From positions 1-64,000 of the forward strand of contig NZ_SHKY01000001.1 of NCBI RefSeq assembly GCF_004217545.1: 64,000 bases of DNA, read 5' to 3'. The position numbers and the translations under genes are program-made. Under the pieces are notes generated by a model, which saw nothing but the letters and a program-made list of their open reading frames with translations, did no database searches and was not told where the DNA came from. The DNA is from Krasilnikovia cinnamomea. GTDB lineage: Bacteria; Actinomycetota; Actinomycetes; Mycobacteriales; Micromonosporaceae. Numbering within the stretch: the first letter of the stretch is position 1; every line of letters begins with the position of its first letter. Shown here piece by piece: positions 33,756 through 42,823 of this stretch.

Positions 33756-34601
33756 TCAGCCCTTCACGGCGCCCGAGGTCAGGCCGCCCACGATGAAGCG
33801 CTGCAGGAACTGGAACACCACCACGGTCGGCACGGCGGTCAGCAGGGTGCCCGCGCAGAACATCCCGAAGTTGTTGTTCCGCTCCCCCGCCACCAGGCCG
33901 AACATCCCGACCGCGAGGGTCTTGGCGTGGGTGTCGGTGAGGAACACGTTCGCGATGAGGAACTCGTTGATGGTGCCGATGAACGCCAGCAGCCCGGTCA
34001 CCGCGAGGATCGGCGCGACCAGCGGCAGCAGGATCTGGAAGAACGCCTGCGCGTGCGAGGCACCATCCATGGTGGCCGACTCGTCCAGCTCCCGTGGCAC
34101 GGTGTCGAAGAAGCCCTTCATCAGCCAGGTGTTCACGCCGAGCGCCCCACCGAGGTAGAGCAGGATCAGGCCCCACGGGCTGTTGAAGCCGATCACGGGC
34201 CACAGGTCCGTGATCGTGGAGAACATCAGGAAGATCGCCACGATCGCCAGGAACTGCGGGAACATCTGGATCAGCAGCAGGGCCAGCAGCCCGACCCGGC
34301 GGCCGTGGAAGCGCATCCGGCTGAACGCGTACGCGGCCAGCGCCGACAGGAACACCGACACGGCGGCCGCCACTCCGGCGATGAGCACCGAGTTGGCGAA
34401 CCAGCGCGGGAACTCGGTGTCGGTGAACAGCTTGCCGAAGTTGTCCAGCGAGGCGCCCTGCGGCACCAGTTCGGTGGACGACAGGGTGCCCAGCGGGTTG
34501 AGCGCCGCGGACAGCACGAACAGGATCGGGAACAGCGAGAACGCCACCGCCAGCACGCCGACCAGGTGCCGCCACCCGACCCGGGTGAACCACCGGCTCA
34601 T
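33756..34601 (-). CDS. malG: Maltose/maltodextrin-type ABC permease (MalG-like)
   Basis: 281 aa with six membrane segments. The ATPase-contacting EAA loop reads ELDESATMDGASHAQAFFQILLPLVAP. The C-terminus ends FLQRFIVGGLTSGAVKG, a hallmark of MalG proteins. ATG at 34599-34601 overlaps the malF stop (ATGA). Third gene of the malE-malF-malG operon. It needs an ATPase, none of which is encoded nearby; actinobacteria usually share MsiK. Confidence 0.92.
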   Translation of the reverse strand: MSRWFTRVGWRHLVGVLAVAFSLFPILFVLSAALNPLGTLSSTELVPQGASLDNFGKLFTDTEFPRWFANSVLIAGVAAAVSVFLSALAAYAFSRMRFHGRRVGLLALLLIQMFPQFLAIVAIFLMFSTITDLWPVIGFNSPWGLILLYLGGALGVNTWLMKGFFDTVPRELDESATMDGASHAQAFFQILLPLVAPILAVTGLLAFIGTINEFLIANVFLTDTHAKTLAVGMFGLVAGERNNNFGMFCAGTLLTAVPTVVVFQFLQRFIVGGLTSGAVKG

Positions 34602-36214
34602 GAGTACACCTCCTCTTGCTTTCGGGTACGGCGGAAGCTGATCGTCGACAGCACCGCGACGATGATGAAGATGAACACCGACACGGCCGCGGCGAAGCCG
34701 TACTGCGCACCGGACCCGCCGAACGCCAGCCGGTACGTGTACGTGATGAGCAGGTCCGTCGCCCCGTTCATGGGGTTGTCCACCGGGAACGGCGCCCCGT
34801 CGGTGGTCAGGTACACCGCGTTGAAGTTGTTGAAGTTGAACGCGAACGACGAGATCAGCAGCGGGGTCAGCGCGACCAGCAGCAGCGGCAGCGTGACCCG
34901 CCGGAACGCCGCGAACGGTGTCGCACCGTCGATGCTGGACGCCTCGGTCAGCTCGCGCGGGATGGCCTGCAACGCCCCGGTCGCCACCAGGAACATGTAC
35001 GGGTAGCCGAGCCACAGTTGCACGAGGATCACCGCGATCCGGGCGGAGGCCACCCCGCCGAACCAGTCCACGTCCAGCCCGAACAGGTTGTTGATCAGGC
35101 CGAAGTCGGTGTTGAACATGTCGCGCCAGACCAGCAGCATCGCGAACGAGGGCATGGCGTACGGCAGGACCAGCAGGATCCGGTACCACGAGCGGCCGCT
35201 TACCCGGGGCGAGTGCAGCGCCAGCGCGCAGAGCAGCCCGAGCACGAACGTGCCGCCGGTGGAGAGCAGCGCGAATGCCAGGTTCCACACCAGGGTGCGC
35301 AGGAACGGCCCGGAGATGTCCGAGTCGGTGAGCAGCCGGGTGAAGTTGTCGAACCCGACGCCGACCTTCCAGCCCTGGGCGAGCCGCTCACCGTCGCTGG
35401 CGACGAACGCACCGACCGTCTCGTCGGCGGCCCAGGTCTTGCCGCTCTTGTTGTCCCGGATGCAGTCGCAGGCGGTCTCGTACGCGCGCCCGGCCCGTCC
35501 CTCGTAGGCACGGGACAGCCCCTGGGAGCGGATCGCGCCCCCGGCGGTGGGCACGGCGAACGCGGTGATCTCCTTGCTGCGGACGCTGGCCTGTGCGCCG
35601 TTGAGGAGGGTGTAGCCGCTGGCCGCGGTGACCCGCCCGGCGGTGTTGACGGTCACCCGCGAGCCGGGCAGGGGGCGGAGTCCCTTGGCGTCGCCCGCCG
35701 ACACCACCTTGGTCTTCAGGTCGGTGACCAGGAACGTCAACGGGCCGGTGGCCGGGTCACCCGTGGTCGCGACCGTGAGCGCGTACTGGGTGGAGCCGGG
35801 GACTTGGGTGACCGACGCGGTCTGGATGGCGACGATCGCGTCCTGCTTGTCGCCGCGGTGCCCGTCGCTGAAGTTCGTGAACGCGGTGCTGACCGTGTAC
35901 AGGACGGGGAACAGCTGGAACACGATGAGGAACAGCGTGCCGGGCACCAGGTACTTGGCGGGGATGTGCCGGCGCGTGCCGTACAGGTAACACAGCCCGG
36001 CGGTGGTGGCGGCGAGCACGGTCAGGCCGAGCCAGTGGCCGTTCTCGATCAGCGGGAACGCCGCGAAGATCGCGATGCCGATGGTGAGGCCGAGCATGAC
36101 GGCCTTGACCAGCAGGCCGGTGGCGCTGGTGGAGCGCTCGGAGTGGCGCGGCCCCGGCGGCGGTGACGGGTGGGGAGCCCGCCCGCGAGCGGGCCCCCGT
36201 ACCTGTGTCGACAT
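34598..36214 (-). CDS. malF: Maltose/maltodextrin-type ABC permease (MalF-like)
   Basis: 538 aa. After a Pro/Arg-rich N-terminus come three membrane segments, then a large extracellular insert (about residues 110-285) corresponding to MalF P2 and containing a CDC motif, then the permease core. The EAA loop is ELTEASSIDGATPFAAFRRVTLPLL, and the C-terminal helix ends FRRTRKQEEVYS. ATG at 36212-36214 directly abuts the malE TAG. Length and P2 domain match MalF rather than shorter sugar permeases. Confidence 0.92.
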   Translation of the reverse strand: MSTQVRGPARGRAPHPSPPPGPRHSERSTSATGLLVKAVMLGLTIGIAIFAAFPLIENGHWLGLTVLAATTAGLCYLYGTRRHIPAKYLVPGTLFLIVFQLFPVLYTVSTAFTNFSDGHRGDKQDAIVAIQTASVTQVPGSTQYALTVATTGDPATGPLTFLVTDLKTKVVSAGDAKGLRPLPGSRVTVNTAGRVTAASGYTLLNGAQASVRSKEITAFAVPTAGGAIRSQGLSRAYEGRAGRAYETACDCIRDNKSGKTWAADETVGAFVASDGERLAQGWKVGVGFDNFTRLLTDSDISGPFLRTLVWNLAFALLSTGGTFVLGLLCALALHSPRVSGRSWYRILLVLPYAMPSFAMLLVWRDMFNTDFGLINNLFGLDVDWFGGVASARIAVILVQLWLGYPYMFLVATGALQAIPRELTEASSIDGATPFAAFRRVTLPLLLVALTPLLISSFAFNFNNFNAVYLTTDGAPFPVDNPMNGATDLLITYTYRLAFGGSGAQYGFAAAVSVFIFIIVAVLSTISFRRTRKQEEVYS

Positions 36215-37471
36215 CTACTTGATCTGCCCGGAGATGGTCTTCGCCGCCGCGGTGACGGCGGTCTTCGGGTCGGCGCCGCCGACGACGGCGGACTCGGCCT
36301 TGCCGAACGGGTCCCAGATGGTCGCCATCTCGGGGATGGCGGGCAGCGGCACCGCGTTCGCGCCGGCGTCGATGAACTTCTCCAGATCCGGGTCGGAGCC
36401 CTTCACCTGGTCGAGCGCGGCGGTCAGCGCGGGCGGGCGCGGTTCGGCCTGGTACAGGGCGACGGCCAGTTCTCCGGTGGTCACGTAGTTGGTGACGAAC
36501 TCCTGCGCGAGCGCCTTGTTCTTGCCCTTGGCCGCGACGTAGAAGGTCTGTACGCCGAGGAACGGCTGGGCGGGCTTGGCACCGGCGAATCCGGGCACGG
36601 CCGAGACGTCGTAGTGGACGTTGGCCTTCTTGGCGTCGGTGATCGCCCACGGCCCGGAGACCAGGTACGCGCACTTGCGGGCGGTGAAGGTGGCGATCGA
36701 GTTCTCGGTGGTGATGGAGCGCTTGAGCGCGCCGTCGCCCTTCTCACCCAGCTTCGAGATCTTCGTGAAGGCCGCGATCGACTCCGGCTTGCCGACGCCG
36801 AGGTCCTTCGGGTCGTAGTCGCCCGAGGCGGTGGTGCCGAACAGGTAGCCTCCGGCGGAGGTGTACAGCGGGTACAGGTGGTACGCGTCGCCGTTCTGGC
36901 CGACCTGCAGGCAGAGGATCTCGGCGACCTTCTTCTGGCTCTTGAGCTTCTTGCCGGTCGCGACGAGGTCCTCGATGGTCTTCGGGGCGTCCGGCGCCAG
37001 GTCGGTGTTGCGGATCAGGGCCAGGTTCTCGGTGGCGTAGGGCACGCCGTACACCTGGCCGTTGAAGGTCACGGCCTTGAGGGCGTTCTGGGCGAGGCCG
37101 CTCTTCTGCTCGGCGGTGAGCTGCACGGGGTCGATGGCGCCGTTCTGTACGAGGTTGCCGATCCAGTCGTGCGCGCCGACCGTGACGTCGGGGCCGCTGC
37201 CCTGCTGGGAGGCGGTGACGAAGGCGGTCTGCTGGTCCTTGGAGATGGCCTGGACCTGCACGGTGACGCCGTTCTCCTGGCCGAATTTGTTGGCGAACGG
37301 CTTGAGGGCGGCGGCGCGTTTGTCGTCGGCCCAGATCACCAGTTTGCCGCCCGCCGCGGCGGGGCCCGCGGATTGCGACGTGCCGGGCTTGTCGCTGCCG
37401 CCCGTGCCGCAGCCGGCGGCCGCGAGCGCGAGGGTGAGGGTGGCGACGACACCCGCGGTACGGATGCGCAT
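36215..37471 (-). CDS. malE: Maltose/maltodextrin-type binding lipoprotein (MalE-like)
   Basis: 418 aa. Signal peptide with lipobox LAAAGC (Cys about residue 22), then a Ser/Gly linker and the family 1 solute-binding fold: GKLVIWADDKRAAALKPFANKF, GPDVTVGAHDWIGNLVQNGAI, GVPYATENLALIRN and PEMATIWDPFGKAES. ATG 37471 is chosen because AGGAGCAACCG precedes it; the open frame extends upstream without signals. Expected to bind maltose or maltodextrins released by the nearby alpha-amylase. First gene of the operon, divergent from a LacI-family regulator. Confidence 0.92.
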   Translation of the reverse strand: MRIRTAGVVATLTLALAAAGCGTGGSDKPGTSQSAGPAAAGGKLVIWADDKRAAALKPFANKFGQENGVTVQVQAISKDQQTAFVTASQQGSGPDVTVGAHDWIGNLVQNGAIDPVQLTAEQKSGLAQNALKAVTFNGQVYGVPYATENLALIRNTDLAPDAPKTIEDLVATGKKLKSQKKVAEILCLQVGQNGDAYHLYPLYTSAGGYLFGTTASGDYDPKDLGVGKPESIAAFTKISKLGEKGDGALKRSITTENSIATFTARKCAYLVSGPWAITDAKKANVHYDVSAVPGFAGAKPAQPFLGVQTFYVAAKGKNKALAQEFVTNYVTTGELAVALYQAEPRPPALTAALDQVKGSDPDLEKFIDAGANAVPLPAIPEMATIWDPFGKAESAVVGGADPKTAVTAAAKTISGQIK

Positions 37472-37711
37472 CGGTTGCTCCTGATCTGTACGAGGGGACC
37501 ACGGCACCCCGCGAGGCGGCGGGGGCCGGAGGGTATGGCCATGCAAAAGGGGGGCTCGCCCGGCGCCGGGAACCTGGGTCACAGGGGGGCGGGCGGCGGT
37601 CCACGCAGGACGTTGCGCTGTGAGGGTGCGCAGACGTTAGCAAGCGATTTCAGGGATTGGAAGGGCTTTCAGAACTGCGGAAAGAGTTTGCTGAAGCGTT
37701 ACAGTGTCGCC
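37472..37711. promoter_or_regulatory. Divergent control region of malE operon and LacI-family gene
   Basis: 240 bp without a gene. The right half is AT-richer, with GTTAGCAAGCGATTTC (37636-37651) and GTTTGCTGAAGCGTTAC (37686-37702), which carry AAGCG-type elements of LacI operators but are not clean palindromes. They would lie between the two promoters. Assignment is tentative. Confidence 0.35.
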
Positions 37712-38764
37712 ATGCGCGCACGATTGTCCGACATCGCCCGCCAAGCCCAAGTCAGCGAGGCGACGGTGTCCCGCGTCCTCAACGACCGGCCCGGCGTCTC
37801 GGCCGAGACCCGGCAGGCGGTCCTGACGGCCCTCGACGTGCTCGGGTACGAGCGCCCGGAGCGGCTGCGCAAGCGCAGCGCCGGGCTGGTCGGTCTCGTG
37901 GTACCCGAACTGGACAACCCGATCTTTCCCGCCTTCGCCCAGGTGATCGAGTCGTCGCTGGCCCAGACCGGCTACACGCCCGTGCTGTGCACCCAGACGC
38001 CCGGCGGTGTCACGGAAGACGAATATGTCGAGATGCTGCTCGACCGTCAGGTCTCCGGCATCATCTTCGTCGCCGGCCTGCACGCCGACACCTCCGCCGA
38101 CCACGAGCGATACGCCCGCCTGCTGGCGCGCCCGCTGCCGATCGTCTTCATCAACGGGTACGCCGAGGGCCTCGACGCGCCGTTCGTCTCGGCCGACGAC
38201 CGGATGGCCGGCGAGGCGGCCGTCGCGCACCTGGTGGCGCTCGGCCACCAGCGGATCGGCTTCATCTCCGGCCCCGACCGGTTCCTGGCGGTGCAGCGCA
38301 AGCTCGCGGGCTACCGGGCCGCCATGACCCGCGAACTGGGCGCCACCGACCGCGAGCTGGACGAGCTGATCGCGCTGACCCTGTTCGGGGTCGAGGGCGG
38401 CGAGGTGGCCGCCAGCCGCCTGCTGGAGCGCGGGGTGACCGGCCTGGTCTGCGGCTCCGACCTGATGGCGCTGGGCGCGATCCGCGCGGCCCGCCGCCAC
38501 GACCTGCACGTGCCCCGCGACGTCTCGGTGGTGGGTTACGACGACTCGCCGTTGATCGCGTTCACCGACCCGCCGCTGACCACGATGCGGCAGCCGGTCG
38601 CCGCCATGGGCAATGCCGCCGTGCGGGCCCTCGTCGACGAGATCAACGGGCACGCCACCCCGCGATCCGAGTACGTCTTCACCCCGGAACTGGTGGTGCG
38701 CGGCTCCACGGCGGTCTCGCCCGGGCGGCGCACCCCGACCGCGGCGTCCTTCTCGGCCGCCTGA
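37712..38764 (+). CDS. LacI-family transcriptional regulator
   Basis: 350 aa. The N-terminal helix-turn-helix LSDIARQAQVSEATVSRVLNDRPGVS and hinge VLGYERPERLRKRSAG are followed by a periplasmic-binding-protein-like sensor domain (LVVPELDNPIFPAFAQVIE, GHQRIGFISGP, VSVVGYDDSPLIAFTDPPLTTMRQP). It sits divergent to malE and upstream of the amylase gene, so it is the probable maltose/maltodextrin-responsive repressor of both. ATG 37712 begins MRARLSDIA. A clear terminator follows. Confidence 0.92.
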   Translation: MRARLSDIARQAQVSEATVSRVLNDRPGVSAETRQAVLTALDVLGYERPERLRKRSAGLVGLVVPELDNPIFPAFAQVIESSLAQTGYTPVLCTQTPGGVTEDEYVEMLLDRQVSGIIFVAGLHADTSADHERYARLLARPLPIVFINGYAEGLDAPFVSADDRMAGEAAVAHLVALGHQRIGFISGPDRFLAVQRKLAGYRAAMTRELGATDRELDELIALTLFGVEGGEVAASRLLERGVTGLVCGSDLMALGAIRAARRHDLHVPRDVSVVGYDDSPLIAFTDPPLTTMRQPVAAMGNAAVRALVDEINGHATPRSEYVFTPELVVRGSTAVSPGRRTPTAASFSAA

Positions 38765-38796
38765 GCTGCGGACCGCGCGCGGCGGTCATCGATGTG

Positions 38797-38828
38797 AACG
38801 GCGTTTCCGGCAAGCCGGGAACGCCGTT
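38797..38828 (+). terminator. Terminator of the LacI-family gene
   Basis: AACGGCGTTTCCGG pairs with CCGGGAACGCCGTT (one G-U) over a 4-nt CAAG loop, followed by TTTC. Confidence 0.75.
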
Positions 38829-39087
38829 TCAGATTGGTCGTTGAAAGTTCTTGCGGCACGAGACACGACCGGGCAAGCCGCCGAGCAGGGGTTCTGCCTC
38901 CCCGGCACCATCGGGTAACGATCTTTTCTGTAACACAGACCGGGACTGAACTGGGCAAATCGTACCAGGCAATCGAGTGCGGTCTCTTTACCGCTTGGTA
39001 ACACGATGGTAATTTGCCTCACACTTGCGCAAGAAGTTGCATCGGGCTTCCCACCAGCCCACCGCTCCCGTGCCCTGGAGGCTTCCC
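38829..39087 (+). promoter_or_regulatory. Amylase upstream region with CTTGCGCAAG palindrome
   Basis: The gap between the regulator and amylase genes (38765-39087) holds the terminator above and then AT-richer promoter DNA. A perfect 10-bp palindrome, CTTGCGCAAG, lies at 39024-39033. TTGC recurs at 39014, 39025 and 39037, spaced by about one helical turn, which is suggestive of a LacI/MalR-type operator upstream of the amylase. GGAGG precedes ATG 39088. Confidence 0.4.
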
Positions 39088-40851
39088 ATGCGTACCCGAA
39101 AGGTCGTCGCCGGCGCCGCGACCGCTGTCCTCGCGGCGGCGCTGGCCGCCGTCGGCGCCGTCCGACAGGGTGACCAGGCCGAGGCGTCGTCCGCCTCGCC
39201 CGGCGCCCGCGACGTCATCGTGCATCTGTTCCAGTGGCCGTGGGCCGATGTCGCCAGCGAGTGCACGAACGTGCTCGGCCCCAAGGGCTTCGGCGCCGTG
39301 CAGGTCTCGCCGCCGCAGGAGCACGTCGTGCTGCCCGGCAAGGGTCACCCCTGGTGGCAGGACTACCAGCCGGTCAGCTACCAGATCACCAGCCGGCGCG
39401 GCGACCGGGACGCGTTCAAGAGGATGATCGACACCTGCCACGACGCGCACGTGAAGATCTACGTCGACGCCGTGGTCAACCACATGGCCGGCGGCGAATC
39501 GACCGGCCCGGGCAGCGCGGGCTCCAGCTACACCCAGTACGACTACCCGGCCGTGCCCTACACCGACTCCGACTTCCACCACTGCGGCCGCAACGGCAAC
39601 GACAACATCAAGAACTACAAGGACAAGTGGGAGGTGCACAACTGCGAGCTCGACGACCTGTCCGACCTCAAGACCGAGTCCGGCACCGTGCGGGGCAAGC
39701 TGACCGCGTACCTCAACGACCTGGTGTCGCTCGGCGTGGACGGATTCCGGGTCGACGCCGCCAAGCACCTCCCCGCCAGCGACCTGGCCGCGATCATCGA
39801 TCCGGTCAACGGCGACCCGTACGTCTACTCCGAGACCATCGAGGGTGACCCGGGCGGGCCCACGCCCGAGGAGTACGCCGGGATCGGTGACGTCACCGAG
39901 TTCCGCTACGGCGAGGTGGTCGGCTCCGCGTTCCGCGACGGCAACCTGGCCAACCTCAACAACCTCGCCGGCTCCATGCGGGTGGGCACCGAGGACGCGA
40001 TCGCGTTCGTCGACAACCACGACACCCAGCGCAACGGCGGCGCCAAGCTCACCTACAAGAACGGCTCGTCGTACGCGCTGGCCGAGGCGTTCATGCTCGC
40101 CTGGCCGTACGGGGTGCCGCAGGTGATGTCCAGCTTCACCTTCAGCAACAAGGAGGCCGGGCCGCCCGCCACCGACAGCGGCACCACCACGGCCGTCAAC
40201 TGCGGCGACGGCTGGGTGTGCGAGCACCGCTGGCGCACCACGCAGAACATGGTCGGGCTGCGCAACGCGGCCGCGGGCGCCGGGGCCACCGGCTGGTGGT
40301 CGAACGGCTCGAACCAGATCGCGTTCAGCCGGGGCAGCGCCGCGTTCGTCGCCTTCAACCGGGCCGGGTCGGCGCTGACCCGCACGTTCCAGACGAACCT
40401 TCCCGCGGGCACGTACTGCGACGTGATGAGCGGCGACTTCGGCAACGGGGCCTGCGGCGGGACCACGTACCAGGTGAACAGCTCGGGGCAGGTCTCCGCG
40501 ACGGTGCCCGCCAACGGGGCGCTGGCGCTGCACATCGGCGCCCGTACCGGTGGTGCGGCGTTCTGTTCCACCGGGTTCGAGGTGAACGCCACGACGTCCT
40601 GGGGTCAGAACGTGTTCGTGGTCGGCGACACGGCGGCGCTGGGCAACTGGGACCCGGACCGGGCGGTGCCGCTGTCCTCGGCGACGTACCCGGTGTGGCG
40701 CGGCACCGCCCACCTGCCGACCGGCACGGCGGTGCAGTACAAGTACATCAAGAAGGACGGCTCGCAGGTGATCTGGGAGAGCGACCCGAACCGGAGCCGC
40801 ACCACCGGATCGTCGCCGTGCACGGCGACGTGGAGCGACAGCTGGCGATGA
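39088..40851 (+). CDS. Secreted GH13 alpha-amylase with CBM20 starch-binding domain
   Basis: 587 aa. Sec-type signal (RTRKVVAGAATAVLAAALAAV). GH13 regions: VDAVVNH, GVDGFRVDAAKH (nucleophile Asp), YVYSETIEG (acid/base Glu) and AFVDNHD (third carboxylate). A C-terminal beta domain is followed by CBM20 (about residues 490-587: GQNVFVVGDTAALGNWDPD, YKYIKKDGS, WESDPNRSR). It hydrolyses internal alpha-1,4 bonds of starch outside the cell; the products would be imported by the adjacent MalEFG. ATG 39088 follows CTGGAGG. Complete and typical of Streptomyces-type amylases. Confidence 0.96.
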   Translation: MRTRKVVAGAATAVLAAALAAVGAVRQGDQAEASSASPGARDVIVHLFQWPWADVASECTNVLGPKGFGAVQVSPPQEHVVLPGKGHPWWQDYQPVSYQITSRRGDRDAFKRMIDTCHDAHVKIYVDAVVNHMAGGESTGPGSAGSSYTQYDYPAVPYTDSDFHHCGRNGNDNIKNYKDKWEVHNCELDDLSDLKTESGTVRGKLTAYLNDLVSLGVDGFRVDAAKHLPASDLAAIIDPVNGDPYVYSETIEGDPGGPTPEEYAGIGDVTEFRYGEVVGSAFRDGNLANLNNLAGSMRVGTEDAIAFVDNHDTQRNGGAKLTYKNGSSYALAEAFMLAWPYGVPQVMSSFTFSNKEAGPPATDSGTTTAVNCGDGWVCEHRWRTTQNMVGLRNAAAGAGATGWWSNGSNQIAFSRGSAAFVAFNRAGSALTRTFQTNLPAGTYCDVMSGDFGNGACGGTTYQVNSSGQVSATVPANGALALHIGARTGGAAFCSTGFEVNATTSWGQNVFVVGDTAALGNWDPDRAVPLSSATYPVWRGTAHLPTGTAVQYKYIKKDGSQVIWESDPNRSRTTGSSPCTATWSDSWR

Positions 40852-40862
40852 CCTGATCGACG

Positions 40863-40899
40863 AGGGGGGCCGGGTGCGTGCGACGCATCCGGTCCCTCT
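40863..40899 (+). terminator. Amylase terminator
   Basis: Long stem from 40863-40879 pairing with 40883-40899 (core CCGGGTGCGT/ACGCATCCGG with a few G-U pairs) over a 3-nt loop, followed by a pyrimidine-rich TCTTC, 12 bp after the amylase stop. Confidence 0.75.
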
Positions 40900-40933
40900 T
40901 CGTGTCCGGTGCCGGCGGTCGCACAAAATAAGG

Positions 40934-40973
40934 CGCCGCTGCGAATTCCACGGGGGAAGAACTCGCAACGGCG
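40934..40973 (-). terminator. Terminator of the PknH_C-like lipoprotein gene
   Basis: CGCCGCTGCGA (40934-40944) pairs with TCGCAACGGCG (40963-40973) with one mismatch; on the minus strand it is followed by TTATTTTG, a recognisable T-rich tail. Confidence 0.65.
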
Positions 40974-40984
40974 TTGGGGAAAGG

Positions 40985-41704
40985 TTAGCCGCTGGCGGGC
41001 TGCCCGTCCACCCGGGAGATGACCGAACCCACGAGCTTCTGCCAGTCCGAGGTGAACTGTGGGCTCTGGCTGCTGTTGTTCAGCCGGTAGATGGCGTACG
41101 CGTCGAACAGCAGCACGTTGCGCTTGACCAGCACGGCGACCGCGGTGTCGGCGGTGCTCGGGTGCTTCGGCTCGTACTGCTTGTGGCGCAGCACCACGAA
41201 TCCGGACCATTCCCCCCGGGTCAGGGGGGTGGTGCTGACCGTCTCCGTGTACGCCGGTTCCTGCGCCTCGCCGGTGTCGCGGGCCGCCATGTCGATGGTG
41301 GGCGGGCACGCCTCGGCAACCACCTTCAGCGCGAACTGTGCCGCCTGCGCGGCCGCGGCGTCGGGGTAGACCAGGGCGGTCTGGGTCAGCGCCTGCGCCC
41401 CGGCGGTCCCCTCGTCCACCAGCGGGGCGGTGACCACCTCCTGGGGGCTGCCCGGCAGCGGCGGGGCGGGGTTGTCGGCGCCGCAGAGGCTGACCAGTTG
41501 CGGCGGCGCCGCAGAGGCGTCGGGTGCCTTCCAGGTGGGGCCGACGTCCTTGCCCTGCAGCAGGGCGGCACGCATGGTCGCGGCGCTGATGACGCCACCC
41601 TTGGGTGCCGGGTTGTCGTCGCCGCCGGAGCTGCATCCGGCGGCGAGCGCGGCGGCGCAGAGGGTGGCGGCGGCGCCCCGGAAGGCCTGTCGGGTCACGA
41701 GCAT
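40985..41704 (-). CDS. PknH_C-like sensor-domain lipoprotein
   Basis: 239 aa. Signal peptide with lipobox LAAGC (Cys about residue 24), then a linker. The remainder has a PknH C-terminal/sensor-like pattern: MRAALLQGKDVGPTW near the start, LCGADNP with one conserved Cys, EACPP with another, SGFVVLRHKQYEP and a DAYAIYRLNNSS strand. Mycobacterial relatives occur as extracellular sensor domains or free lipoproteins, with a groove of unknown ligand. ATG 41704. Stand-alone here, with no kinase domain. Confidence 0.75.
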   Translation of the reverse strand: MLVTRQAFRGAAATLCAAALAAGCSSGGDDNPAPKGGVISAATMRAALLQGKDVGPTWKAPDASAAPPQLVSLCGADNPAPPLPGSPQEVVTAPLVDEGTAGAQALTQTALVYPDAAAAQAAQFALKVVAEACPPTIDMAARDTGEAQEPAYTETVSTTPLTRGEWSGFVVLRHKQYEPKHPSTADTAVAVLVKRNVLLFDAYAIYRLNNSSQSPQFTSDWQKLVGSVISRVDGQPASG

Positions 41705-41758
41705 CCGGCCATCTTTGCAGACCCGGAAATGCGGTGACCGGACGATCGCGCTGCGTGA

Positions 41759-42763
41759 CTAGATGGCCTCGGCCAGCAGCTCCAGGCACCGGCGGCGGGC
41801 GGCCGGCTCGTAGATCGTGGTGGCCAGCATGAGCTCGTCCGCGCCGGTCTCGGCGGCCACGTTCGCCAGCCGCCCGAGCACCGTGGCGGGAGAACCCAGT
41901 GCCTGCTGCGCGCGGTACTGCGCCAGCTGCTGCTCGACCTCGTCCGGCAGCTTCACCTCGGCGGCGACGTCCGGCGGCAGCAGCGGCTGGTCGGCCCGCC
42001 CCTCGAACAGTCCGGCCCGGACGACGTCCAGGGGCCGCCCCAGCAGGGCCGCCTCGTCGTCGGTATCCGCGCAGGTCGTCTCGACCGCGACCAGCACGTA
42101 CGGCAGGTGCCGCCAGCGCGAGGCACGGAAGCTCGCGTGGTAGCGGTCCACCGCCTCGGCGGTGTTCTGCGGCCGGATGTGGTGGGCGAACGCCAGCGGC
42201 AGGCCCAGCTCACCGGCGAGCGCCGCACCCGCGGTGCTCGACGACAGCAGCCAGGGCTCGACCGTCGGCGACTGCTCGGGCAGCACCGGCGCCGGGCCCT
42301 CGCCGGTCAGGTAGCCGAGCAGCTCGACGATGCCGGCCCGGTAGCTGTCGTCGGTGGCCGGCGGGGCGCCGCGTTGCAGCGCCGCCACGATCGCCGGGTC
42401 GAACGTGCCGGGCCCCCGGCCGATGCCCAGGTCGATCCGGTCCGGGTGCAGCGCGTCCAGCGTGGCGAACTGCTCGGCGACCGCCCACGGCGCGTGGTTG
42501 GGCAGCAGCACTCCGCCGGAGCCGACCCGGATCCGGGTGGTCGTCGCGGCCGTGTGCGCGGCCAGCACCGCCGGGGCGGCGCTGCTGATCAGCGGGGCGC
42601 CGTGATGCTCGGCGAACCACGCGCGCCGCAGGCCGAGCCGGTCGGCGAGCTGCACCGTGGCGACCGTGATGGCCAGCGCCTCGCGCGCCGAGCGGCCCCG
42701 CTCGACCGGTGCGACCTCCAACATGGACAGCGGGGGCAGGCGCCGGGTGGCGGGCACACTCAT
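41759..42763 (-). CDS. LLM-class flavin-dependent oxidoreductase (luciferase family group 1)
   Basis: 334 aa. The motifs LADRLGLRRAWFAEHHGAP, IRVGSGGVLLPNHAPWAVAEQFATLDALHPDRIDLGIGRGPG and LPLAFAHHI, together with the late DELMLATTIY, match the FMN-dependent MsnO8/YhbW-like subgroup, distinct from the F420 enzyme at 15843. It probably acts as a monooxygenase on an unknown substrate. ATG 42763. Single gene; the lipoprotein gene lies downstream and the KAS III gene upstream, both on the same strand. Confidence 0.88.
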   Translation of the reverse strand: MSVPATRRLPPLSMLEVAPVERGRSAREALAITVATVQLADRLGLRRAWFAEHHGAPLISSAAPAVLAAHTAATTTRIRVGSGGVLLPNHAPWAVAEQFATLDALHPDRIDLGIGRGPGTFDPAIVAALQRGAPPATDDSYRAGIVELLGYLTGEGPAPVLPEQSPTVEPWLLSSSTAGAALAGELGLPLAFAHHIRPQNTAEAVDRYHASFRASRWRHLPYVLVAVETTCADTDDEAALLGRPLDVVRAGLFEGRADQPLLPPDVAAEVKLPDEVEQQLAQYRAQQALGSPATVLGRLANVAAETGADELMLATTIYEPAARRRCLELLAEAI

Positions 42764-42823
42764 GGGCGAAACTCTATCGACGCACGGCGACGCGGGCCGG
42801 GCCGGGTGTGGGTGGTCGGCCAG